Of a DNA stretch of 64,000 nucleotides, positions 24,541 through 34,386 are shown piece after piece. Each line of letters opens with the position of its first letter. Position 1 is the stretch's first letter. Location: contig MNCI01035623.1 of NCBI GenBank assembly GCA_015680685.1, forward strand, positions 67,532 through 131,531, given 5' to 3'. The position numbers and the translations under genes are program-made. The notes under the pieces were generated by a model. That model searched no databases. It was not told where the DNA came from and saw only the letters and a list, made by a program, of their open reading frames with translations. Origin of the DNA: Gnetum montanum. Its lineage: Eukaryota > Streptophyta > Gnetopsida > Gnetales > Gnetaceae.

Positions 24541-25735
24541 AGTTCCACCAACCGTTAACGTACTATCCAAGTGGAACTCCACCATAACCCATCAGACAAC
24601 ATCAATAGTGACAATACCCACAGTAATGGGGGATTCCACCATCTAAACATCAATACCCTTACTGGTAGCCAGACCCATATGGATACTACATGCAACAGCC
24701 GATTTCTCCAAGTGACTCCATGGGTCACACAACTCCCCAACGTCACTACCAAGTTCGGAAGGTACTTTAGAAAGACTCCTTCTCCTTCGGGAGATGCTCC
24801 ATACCCATACCATCCTCCTAATCCATCTGCACCTCTTCCACAGGTAGTTCCCATAACACCTCTAGCTCCAACAATGCAAGGAAAACTCCCCACTCAATTG
24901 TAGCAAAGAAATGCTACAAGAGCCATAAACATTCAACCTACTACTGGTTCTGACAACCGTAAAAAGAGAAGATCTTTCTTTAGAACCAAAAGCCCAGACA
25001 AGCTCTCACAACAACAAGCAGTTGAGTCTGTGATCACTCCTCGAACACGTAAGGCTTTGGAGCTCCCTTTAGTCCAACATCAAAGCTCAACATATATGGC
25101 TATGTTAACCCATACCGTAACTAACTAGATTAAGGTAGGCCACCTTCCCAGGAAACTATCTGACCCTGGAAGTCCCTTAATCTATCTCCAAGTCATCGAA
25201 AATGAACCACATAAGGCTCTTCTTGACTCAAGTTCCGGAGTCAACTTAATTTCACGAGGGATGTATCAAGCCTAGAACCTACCCCAACTCAAGAAGAGCA
25301 ACATTCAACTTAAGTTAGATGATCAATCCATCACCATTCCCTTGGGATTGATGGAGGACATCATTACCACTGTGTGTGGGTGGTCATACCCAGCCAATTT
25401 CCTGGTGATAGAAGTTAACAACAACGAAGGGAACTTCCCAATTATAATGGGAAGGGCATGGCTAAGCACAATAGATGCATGCCTAGGGATTCATGATATT
25501 TCCTTGGAGATATCTAAGGTAAATATTTACGGAAAGATTGAGAAGAAGAAAGTTTCATGCATCACATATAGTGATTCATCGGGTGATGACATGGAGGAAT
25601 GCACAACATCTCCTCCATGCAACAGGTGTGTCCTTGATACTGTGAGACAAAGATGCCTATATGTAGCAACCATACAACTAGTAGTAGACACCCCATGGTT
25701 AATAGCTATTCAGAAGAGCAACTGACAAAGATGCA
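24541..25735 (+). pseudogene. Athila-like Pro-rich linker and protease of element B
   Basis: 24571-24903 is open and Pro/Thr/His-rich. The retropepsin begins near 25200 with ALLDSSSGVNLIS (DSS-G active site), then LKKSNIQLKLDDQSITIPLG, VIEVNNNEGNFPIIMGRAWL and STIDACLGIHDISLEI. Frame 25342-25725 then runs on into an acidic tail. The frame breaks at 25274 (TAG). Aspartic protease that would mature gag and pol; decayed here but with recognisable active site and flap. Confidence 0.8.
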
Positions 25736-25935
25736 TAGAATAAACTGGGGAAGTAACCCATGCCAACAATGAAAGCATAGACATCTTGGAATATGAGCTT
25801 TGCCAACTTCCACCCCTTAATCTAAGAACATCCATCGGGAGAAGTTGAGCACTTCTATGAAACTCAAACAAATGCTCATTATTTCGGATCTCTCCCTTGC
25901 AATTTAGTCATGGAGGATATGGCCACCTATGCTAA
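25736..25935 (+). pseudogene. Deletion scar: RT, RNase H and integrase missing in B
   Basis: The pre-RT linker (about 25755-25840, matching LNLRTSIG to the LDLKTLPTSI of A2) runs within about 100 bases into sequence matching the end of the integrase frame of A2 (TCATG..GATATGGCCA..TATGCTAATCAT, compare 57735-57775 reversed). About 3 kb encoding RT, RNase H and integrase is gone. B therefore had to rely on other copies to move, if the deletion came before insertion. Confidence 0.75.
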
Positions 25936-27614
25936 TCATTTGGGGCCTTAGTTCTTTTTAAGTTTTTATTTTACACATTTTTGTCTTACACGTTTTTGTC
26001 TTACAGAATTTTGTTTTACATGTTTTTTTCTTACACATTTTTGTTTTACAAATTTATCTAACTTTTCTTGTTTTTGTTTTACAAATTTCTTTGGCTCTTC
26101 TTGTTGTTTTTTTCAACATCGTAATACTTTTTCATTTTGTGTGTGTGTGTGTGTGATCCACCTTGTAAGTTTGTCACCAATAAGTGTTCTTCCCGATGGT
26201 ATGAACTGTTTTTCATTGATTGCCAATGTTTGGTTTTTACCTTTAAGTCATGATGTTGATACTAAGGTATTTTTCTTTTGATATGGCAAGCAATGAGTCC
26301 ACTTCATCCATCCATCCACAAGTTCTATGGTCTCTCTTGGCTTGAAAATGTACAGTCCCCTTCATAATAAGGACTATTAATGAATTGTTGACTTGGCATT
26401 TCTCAAGCTAAGGAAGCACTCAAGGATTGCAAAGGGTGTGACTTCAAGGGAACTTGATGCATTTGTGTTGGTTGTTCTCTTGAGTGCTTGGATGTTTTCT
26501 TCTTGAGTTTTCTTACCATTTCGACGCTACCCAATTATCGGAAGCTGAGTAAATAAAAATAAGAAGTCTTTGCATGGTATGGTTCTCACACATAAAAACC
26601 CAAAACACAGAAAAAAAAAGAGAAGAGAAAGTGAGAATTCAAAGCACACCCCTTAGAAGAAATAATCATTTGGGCTACAAGCACTACTTATGGAACTAAA
26701 ATCTTCCCTCTAACTAAATCCCTTCTCGCTTCCCATTCTCTCCTTCTTTGTTTTGTCGAAAGAGTGGTGGCTCTTGGGGGAGGCATTCTTGTTACTTCAA
26801 GAGGATGGATCGGCCGAGTGCATTAATGCAAAGTCATTGGATGTGGTTGATTTGAGGCTGGAGTTGGAATGAGATTTACCAAGTTACATTAATCATGAAA
26901 TCCACAAGGCATTGTACACCACCTTGTTCTTGAGATTCCATTCCATTCTCTTCTCTCCACCATTCTCTCCATTGTTCACCTCATTGTCGGTTATATCATT
27001 AGTATATATTTTGGTTGATGCATTATTTTCTTTTTGGTAAATTCTTGCGGTTAAGACTTTAACTCTTGTTCCAAATGACATNTTTCAATTTGCTCCTAAC
27101 CCCTACACCTTCAGTAGTCACCATTAATACATCTCTAGATCTGCAATCATCCATGCCACAACTCAGCCAATGGACCTTTTCACTGAAGCAAGGTATCAAT
27201 TACATTGAAATTCATTTACCCTTGCTAATATAAGACTGTGTTGTGTGTCCAAATGGCAATCATACAACAACGGATTGGATCTAGAGGGAACCCTTGGAAT
27301 GGAGTGGTGCTGAAACATTTATGCAAGGAACAAGATTGATGTGGCACTTACTGATGGACAACGAAAGGCACAATCTTGGCGTTGGCACCAGCAAAACTTC
27401 TTTCTCTCTCTCTTTCTCAAGCTGCCAACTGAGGCTTGATGTCAATGTAATAAGGTGTTCACCCTTGTTGTCATGAACACCAGTTTTGTTGTGTCCTGTA
27501 ATGATGATTTGTTCACATGTCATTCCATTAATTTCATTTGAGTCAATAATCACATAGCTTCCCAATATTATTGTAAGGAACTTGAGGATGAGTTTTTATT
27601 TATTCATGGGGGTA
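25936..27614 (+). other. 3' untranslated internal region of B
   Basis: Starts with a T-rich array (25960-26100) of units like TTTTGTCTTACACG repeated about every 18-20 bases, then a GT run (26139-26155). The reverse complement of the same array is in A2 at 57540-57720, so it is an old family feature. From 26200 to 27614 there is no recognisable coding sequence. One undetermined base is at 27082. The tract CATGGGGGTA just before 27615 is a plausible polypurine tract. Confidence 0.65.
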
Positions 27615-28471
27615 TGATAGGACACGATATCACATGGGCCGCGATATTACGTATACGATATCACAGCCATCACGATATCACATCCCTCGCAATATCGCAT
27701 CGTCCCCTGCGATATCACATACATGATATTGCGGTGTGCCATCGTATCTATAAATAAGAGGCGGCTCTCCCTTGTTTCCCATCCTAGGCTTAGACCTTAG
27801 TGAAACTCTAGTAGATTGATCACTCTAGAGATAGAATATTTTCCATGTGCCCGTAGTAGGAATCCTAAGTGAACAGATCTTTATTCGAGTAAACATTGTA
27901 CCTGAACACAAGTTTGTGTACAGAAATAAAGATGAACTTCTTGGATAAACCTTGCAGTGCATGAAATAGGCTAATTAGGATTTTATTTATTGTTATTTAC
28001 TATTTTTCATTTAAATGCTTTATTAAAAATTAAATCTTTCTCAACCCTTCTCTCCTAGTTAAGTGCCTCAGTACGACTGCTTCGAGCACATGCATTATGC
28101 GTGGTGATCCTAGCAACGGCTAGTGTTTGGTAACCATGGTTGCATTGGTTTAGGGTGTGAACGGTAAGTGGGAACGGATGTTGATGCTAGGTTAATTCAG
28201 ACTTAGTTAGTTAGTTAGAGTTAGTAATTAGTCTCTTCAACCCTTCACTTCTCAGCATAGGAGATAAAACAAAAAGCTATAAAAATCATATACCTCAAAC
28301 TTACTTAACCATACACCATGAAAAATACAAGTAAGTCTAGGAAGAAAACAAATAATTAACCTTAAGTGTTCCATGAGGCATGTAGGAACTTAGCCTGCGG
28401 AGCTCGACCAGATCATGGGTGTTACACTTGTATTCGTATGGTTGAGTGTAGGGGTACCTTGCCACTCATCA
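27615..28471 (+). repeat. 3' LTR of Athila-like element B
   Basis: 857 bases, TGATAGGACACG to CCACTCATCA. It is longer than the 5' LTR mainly because of an expanded array of CGATATCACA-like words at 27620-27740. TATA box at 27749-27756. Followed directly by ATTAG. Confidence 0.92.
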
Positions 28472-28476
28472 ATTAG
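28472..28476 (+). other. Right target-site duplication of element B (ATTAG)
   Basis: Exact repeat of 21628-21632. Confidence 0.9.
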
Positions 28477-28815
28477 TCACTAACTATATTTATTTTTTTA
28501 TATATCTACCCTACTACTCCACTACTGCTACACTAAAAGTAAAAGTAGACATCGAACCCATTTCCTCCTTGTGGAAAAATAGAGTCATGATAGTTGTACT
28601 ACATTGTTAAGTCCACCAACTATTTTCACTGAAAATGTAAATGGCTTTTATGGAAATCCCAAAGTCATGACTAAGTAATAACATTACAATTTGTACTTTT
28701 TGGGAAGGAGAGTTCAATTAATAGAAAAGTCAGATTAGTGTGCATTAAGATGAGTGGAGACTTGCAAAGAGATACAATCATTTTATTAATTTAAAGCATT
28801 CAACACAAACATTCT
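28477..28815. other. AT-rich spacer before copia remnant
   Basis: No clear coding sequence. It may include very decayed copia integrase core, since the recognisable integrase end begins directly after it. No repeat or RNA gene seen. Confidence 0.35.
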
Positions 28816-29320
28816 ATCAAAAAATGAAATCTGTCAACAAGGGATCAAGATGTAGTTCACAGTGGCACACACTCCTCAACAAAATGTAGTGGCAGAATAG
28901 ATGAACAGAAACTTGTTGGAAAAGACAATATCAATGTTGAGGAGTGCAAATCTAACCAAGTCATTTTGGGCCAAAGCAGTCAATATTGCCTACTATTTAA
29001 TCAACCAGTCTCCATCAACTGCGATTGATCTAAAAACACCAATGAGAATGTGGATTGGTAAGCTAGCTATTTATTCTCATCTCCATACATTTGGAAGTTT
29101 TGTGTATGTGATGTACAATGACCATGAAAGATCAAAGTTGGATCCAAAGTCTAGGAAATGTATCTTCTTAGGGTATGTTGATGGAGCTAAGGGGTATCAC
29201 CTGTGGAATCCCACTACCCACAAGGTTGTCATTAGTAGAGATGTAATATTTGCAGAAGGTTTTCTAGAAGAAGGCAAAGAGAACTTTGTTTGTAGGTTAA
29301 ACAAATCTTTGTATGGTCTC
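28816..29320 (+). pseudogene. Ty1-copia integrase C-terminal part
   Basis: FTVAHTPQQNVVAE, a TAG stop, then the open frame from 28901: MNRNLLEKTISMLRSANLTK, FWAKAVNIAYYLINQSPSTA, PMRMWIGKLAIYSHLHTFGS and SKLDPKSRKCIFLGYVDGAK. This is the end of the integrase core with the GKAR-like C-terminal region of copia polyproteins. At about 29265 it jumps from VISRDVIF to a later RT motif, so the acidic linker and the N-terminal half of RT are deleted. Confidence 0.85.
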
Positions 29321-29960
29321 AAATAGGCACCAAGCTTTTGGTACAAGAGATTTGACTCGTATATCATGAGCCTTGGGTACAATAGACTCAGTGTAGACCC
29401 CTGTACATATTTCAACAGGTTTGATGAAAATTTCATCATTTTGCTATTGTATGTGGATGTCATGTTGGTTGTAGGCCCCAACAAAGAGCAAATCCAAGAA
29501 TTGAAGGCACAGTTGGCTAGGGAATTTGATATGAAAGGCTTCAGACTAGCAAACAAGATTTTAGGGGTGCAAATTCATTGTGACAGAAATAACAAGAATA
29601 TTTGGCTTTCTTAGAAAAACTACTTGGGTAAGATCTTGTGACGCTTCACATGCAAAACTGGAAGCCAGTTTCTACCCCACTTCTTGTTAATTTCAAATTA
29701 TCATCCGAGATGTGTCCTAGTAATGAAGTAGAGAGGAATGAGATGTCTTAAGTACCATATGCATCAACAGTGGAAACCCTAATGTTCGCTATGATTTGTA
29801 CAAAACCAGACATTGCACAAGTAGTGGGAGTGGTCAGTTGGTACATAGCAAATCTTGGATGAGAGCATTGAAATAGATGCTCATATGGACTAACAAATGC
29901 ATAAGAAACATATGGCAAGGTAGGAAGGATGGTGTGAAGATATGATTGATCCTCAATCAA
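29280..29960 (+). pseudogene. Ty1-copia reverse transcriptase, C-terminal part
   Basis: LNKSLYGLK, a TAG stop, APSFWYKRFDSYIMSLGYNR, then frame 29366-29614 with IILLLYVDVMLVVG (catalytic YVDD, second Asp now Val), ELKAQLAREFDMKGF and LGVQIHCDRNNKNIWLS. Downstream, VSTPL-like and ICTKPDIAQVVGVVSWY blocks can be read to about 29850, after which the copia RNase H is missing. Ends close to the 3' LTR. Confidence 0.83.
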
Positions 29961-29977
29961 AATCTCCAAGTGAGAGA

Positions 29978-30318
29978 CTTTTGGCCATAGTTATCATGAT
30001 AAATTAGGCCATGGTTATCATGCTAAAATTTGGCCGTGGTTACTAAAATAGTGAGTGGTTATCATTAGTTATTTAAGGGCCCCTTCACCAATATAAAAGG
30101 GACCTCTCTCACCTCAATTCAGATCCATCACATACATCCCTTTTCCATCCCACTCTTCCATTCTTATCCTATTGCATGAAAGAGAGGCTTCTTCTTGTTC
30201 TCTCCTTGTGATGAAGAGAGAAGCTTGTTATTCCCATTTCTAATAATAAGATCCTTCTGTAGTTCCATTGCTCTTTATTTTCATCTCATTTTATATTTTG
30301 CTATCCCATGTGCTAACA
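29978..30318 (+). repeat. Ty1-copia 3' LTR
   Basis: About 340 bases. Preceded by AAATCTCCAAGTGAGAGA, a decayed form of the polypurine tract typical of copia elements. The start is eroded (CTTTTGGCC in place of TGTTAGGCC); the end is GTGCTAACA. A TATAAAAGGG box at 30092-30101 and a pyrimidine-rich leader fit an LTR promoter. The 5' LTR is not in the window. Confidence 0.72.
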
Positions 30319-30684
30319 CCAGATTCAGGTAGAACCATCTGCTGAGAAGAGAGCACCAATATCAGGGTGAGCACCAACAATGAGGGTGGCAGCACCATCG
30401 CCGAACAGCATCTGCACCACGAGATGGGCACCGTGGAAGAGGCATGCCATGATCCTTAGTATACAGCATCTGCACCACGAGATGGGCACCGTGGAAGAGG
30501 CATGCCATGATCCTTAGTATACAACCACTACGTGGGCACCGAGCCGGCTCTCAGCAAGGGCCTTTACAATTCGAAGGACGGTACTGCAGGCATTCCAGCC
30601 GGCATGATAGAGCATGATGCTCTGGATGTAAGGGCTGTGGCCCATGAACCTTGCGAGCTCCAAGTCATTGCCAGGCATGTGGAT
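30319..30684 (-). pseudogene. Type III polyketide synthase (chalcone synthase-like), central part, inverted
   Basis: Minus-strand reading from 30684 gives IHMPGNDLELARFMGHSPYI, SIMLYHAGWNACSTVLRIVK and ALAESRLGAHVVVV, matching the region around the catalytic cysteine of chalcone synthases (MPGADY, YHQGC, GGTVLRLAKDLAEN, GARVLVV). The catalytic Cys is Trp here. After a 58-base tandem duplication the match continues as QMLFGDGAATLIVGAHPD. It ends against the copia LTR at 30318. Such enzymes condense CoA thioesters in flavonoid and stilbene synthesis; this copy is dead and covers roughly the middle quarter of the protein. Confidence 0.82.
30406..30521. repeat. 58-base tandem duplication within the PKS pseudogene
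   Basis: Two essentially identical copies, 30406-30463 and 30464-30521, beginning CAGCATCTGCACCACGAG. Identity is far higher than that of the surrounding decayed elements, so the duplication looks recent. Confidence 0.92.
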
Positions 30685-30900
30685 GACCATGGTGCTGTTG
30701 TTCATTCTGGAAGAGATTCGTAGGTGGCCCGCTGCCAGCCAACGGATGCTCCACCACAGGCCAGGTGCTACCACTGAATGTGCTGTTGAGCTTTGGCCCC
30801 GGCATCTCCGTGAAGACGATTGTCCTCAAGCCTTTTCCTGCATCAGCGGCATCTGGCTTCCTACCCTTCATTCCTTCCGCATTCTAAGTGCCACTCTTTT
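30671..30900 (+). pseudogene. Type III polyketide synthase (chalcone synthase-like), C-terminal part
   Basis: On the + strand, directly beside the inverted central part. GMWMTMVLLFILEEIRRW matches the NMSSACVLFILDEMRR block of chalcone synthases. After a frameshift near 30740, STTGQVLPLNVLLSFGPGIS and VKTIVLKPF match the TTGEGLEWGVLFGFGPG C-terminal loop and end strand. The GFGPG loop reads SFGPG. The N-terminal third of the gene is not seen. Confidence 0.82.
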
Positions 30901-31647
30901 ACTTTAGCGCTCTTTTACCGATGGGCCACCGTTCTTTCGGCATTCTGCGTGTTGCTTTTTTAATTTGTTGCTGCTTTAGCGAGAAAACGACATTGGAGTT
31001 ACCCTAAGGTTATGGACAGCATAGCTAACACAGAGGAGTTCTCCCACAATGACGTGAAACGTTGCTTCATGCATTTCGTGTCTTTGGTGCTTATTCACGT
31101 CACTTCATGCATTTCGTGTCTTTGGTGCTTATTCACGTCACTTCATGCATTTCGTGTCTTTGGTGCTTATTTTGACATCGGCCTCCTGACTTACCATGCC
31201 TTCCTTCTTCATTTTACGTGCTACTCCTGCTTGTTTACCGAGTTCCCGCTTTCTCTCACATTGACGTGAAAGGTTACTTCATTTTGTGTCTTTGACATCA
31301 GTCTCCTGACTTACCATTCCTTCCTCATTTTACATGCTACTCCTCATTTTACATGCTACTCCTTTACTTTGTGGCTTCTCTACCGAAATCCAAGGATGTC
31401 TGCTTCATGCATTTTGTCTTTGACGAGCCTTTCTCTTTTACCGACATCAATTCATGCATTTTGACATCTGACCTCCTCCCTTGAGTCCTTCCTTCCACAT
31501 TCTATGTGTCACTTTTATACTTTGTGGCTTTCTCCCGAGTCCTTCCTTCTTCATTCTATGTGCCACTTTTATACTTTGTGGCTCTCTGTGCCACTTTCAT
31601 ACTTTGTGGCTGTTTTACCAACTTCAAAGGATGTTTGTTTTGTGCAT
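30901..31647 (+). repeat. Minisatellite-like block, left part
   Basis: Words related to the 137-base array further right (CATTCTACGTGCCACTTTTA, CTTTGTGGCTC, CTTCATGCATTTCGTGTC). It includes three tandem copies of a 38-base unit starting at 31065, 31103 and 31141 (CTTCATGCATTTCGTGTCTT). Open frames here merely follow the repeats and show no family. Confidence 0.75.
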
Positions 31648-34386
31648 TTCTATGCACCGGAGATTCATGATTCGGGATAAATTTTGACAAACTGTTTGCG
31701 TCCCATTAGGGGGAGCACGTACAGAAGCCCATTAAATTCGCAATGGGTACGTATTTCATAATTTCTAATGAAATTTTGTCTAGATTTGTACATATATATT
31801 GAAATGGTTGCCTTGCCTTCACTTATAGATTGAAATGGTCACCCTGCCTTGACTTGCTCATATTGTTCTTGCCTTTTCAGTTCTTGCAATGTCTGCATTT
31901 TGCATTAAAATCTTACGTATCTTCTCCTATTCTGACTCATACCAAAAATTTCATTTCATTGTTAGGTGGCAAGCAAACAATCAAGATTCATGGCATCGGC
32001 ATGAGATAGACCAAGAAAGGGCTACTATTGTAACCGAAGGCAGAAAGGGCAAGTATGGGTCATACGGAAATCAAGTTTTGGATGGGCGTTCCAGGAAAAC
32101 ATTGCATTTGCATAGATTTGCCTATCTTTAGGAGCATCAAAGGTTTCACCATGACTCACACATTCATGAGTGTTTATTGTTCATTGCTGGTTTTTGCTCT
32201 TTTTTTCATATCTTTGCTCAAAAAGAAAAAACCTATGCATCAAAAGAATTTGATTCATGGAAGCAAGGAATCGATGATTCATGATTTTGAACGTGTTTGG
32301 GTACATGTGCCTCAAGAAAAGTGGAGACAGGTTTGTGGCCAGGTCCGTGATAGAGAAAATTTAAATATATTAGTTTTTTTAAAAAATTAAATCTCATATG
32401 TCATAAAAAAAACATTGCAGAATATAGAACAAGTACAATGTAAATCCAAAATATTGTTAATGCTTAAAAATTGCAATATCACCATTAAACTGAATCAAGA
32501 AAATTTGCAAAGGTATAGAGGGCATCAAATCCATTTCCTTACTCAAGAGCCATAAGCTGGCTAAACATATAACTTTTGCAACAACCATAATGATACAATA
32601 AAATGAAATGCTTTTTTTACTCAATCCAATCTTTCTAAGAATGAAATTAAGCCTCAAGTCTCAACCAAATTTATAACAAATCACATTTACTAATACTTTT
32701 GTTCAACAATTACCTATGAGTAGCGTCGTAGGGCCATGTTGAAGATGACCACATTATAAGAAAACACAACTTAACTCAACTAGGCACACCCAATAACTCA
32801 CCTCCCCTACGAAGATCGAAAACCTTTCAAACGTTGGGAAATTAGTACTAGCCATCCATTAGCCATTGGCTATGTGCTAGTGGGCTTCGTTGGCTCATAA
32901 GAAAACACATTAAAAAAAGTTGAACAAGCATCCATCTGTCATCAAGTTCATGACTCATGATCCATGATAATGACCCCGTTTTACTTTTTCCTTTTCTTAG
33001 GGGAGATATGAGAAAAAGAGCAAAAACCAGCAATGACCAATAAACACAAGTGAATGTGTGAGTCATTGCAGAACCTTTGATGCTCCCAAAGGCCAATCTA
33101 TGCAAATTTAATGTTTTCCTGGCAAGCCTTGTCCCAAACTTGATTTCCGTATGACCCAAACTTGGCCCTTAGGCCTTCGCTTACCAAACTTGGCCCTTCA
33201 GCCTTATGTTACCAAAGTGGCCTTTTCATGATTTTGGTGCCTTTGTTTATTCTTTCATACCCCCTTGTTTCCTATGATCTATGTCATGATGATGCCAAGA
33301 ATCTTGATTCAAAATAGGACAAGATAGGTAAGATTTTAATTCACAATTTTGACATTGAGAACAAGGTAAGAATACCAGGCAAGGTAAGACAAGGAGACCA
33401 TTTCTATGTATATGTATAGATGCAGACAAAATTTCATTGGAAATTATGAAATATGCACCCATTGTGAATTTAATATGTTTCTGTATGCACTCCCAAATCC
33501 AACACGAACAATTCCTAAAAATTTATCAGGAATGGCGAATCTCCGGCTCATAGGAAAAAACAAAATAGGGTAATCGTCATAGGTCATGAGTCATGAACAT
33601 GATGATGGATGGATGCTTGTTCAACTTTTTTAAAAATCTGTTTGCTTATAAAGCAACGAAGCCCACCAACACATGGCCAATGGCCATATGCAAGCTTATG
33701 GTGCTCTATTTTTACTTTTCCATTCATCATGACTAGTGCCAATTTTCCAGCATCTGAAAGGTTTTTGATCATTGTAGGTGAGGTGAGTTAGTGGGCTATG
33801 CCTAGTTTAGTTAAGTTGTGTCTTCTAATAATGGGGTCATCTTCAATGTGGCCCTATGGTGCTATTCACTAGTAGTCCCTAGGGTGGTACTCACAGTCGT
33901 TGAACAAAAAGTATTAGCAGACCAGATTTGTTATAAATTTGGTTGAGGCTTGAGTTTAATTTCATTTTTGGAAATACTGGATTGAGTAACAAAAGGGTTT
34001 CATTTTATTGCTATCATTTGGGTTGTTGCAGATATTATATGTTTGGCCAGATTATGGCTCCAGAGCAAGGAAATGGATTCAATGTCATTCATACCTTTGC
34101 AAATTTTCTTGCTTTAGTTTAAATGGTGATATTGCAATCTTCTGTGCAATTTTTAAGCATTAACAATATTTTGGACTTACATTGTACTTGTTCTATATTT
34201 TACAATGTATTTTTATGATATATGAGATTTAATTTTTTTAAAAACTAATATATTTAAATTTTCTCTATCACGTCCCTAGCTACGAACTTGTCCCCACTTT
34301 TTCTTGAGGCACACGTACCCAAACATGTTCAGAATCATGAATCCTCGATTCCTTGCTTCCATGAATTGAATTCTTTTGATGCATAG
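31648..34386. repeat. Composite inverted repeat (foldback-like)
   Basis: Segment A (31648-32225) recurs inverted at about 32960-33556. Segments B-X (32226-32960) recur inverted at about 33590-34386. Read along +, the order is A, B, X, inverted A, inverted X, inverted B. Matches are long and imperfect, for example 32245-32350 against 34386-34270 reversed, and 31730-31800 against 33475-33400 reversed. The structure is embedded in the minisatellite, which continues on both sides. No transposase frame is recognisable; the short open frames (31889-32390 and the mirrored minus frame 33159-32848) are duplicates of each other. Confidence 0.78.

Noticed and set aside
24555-24893. Minus-strand frame of 112 codons, Gly/Trp-rich
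   Set aside because: Shadow of the Pro/His-rich gag linker of element B on the + strand.
31889-32390. + frames with a mirrored minus frame at 33159-32848
   Set aside because: Similarity arises from the DNA inverted repeat; no independent evidence of coding.
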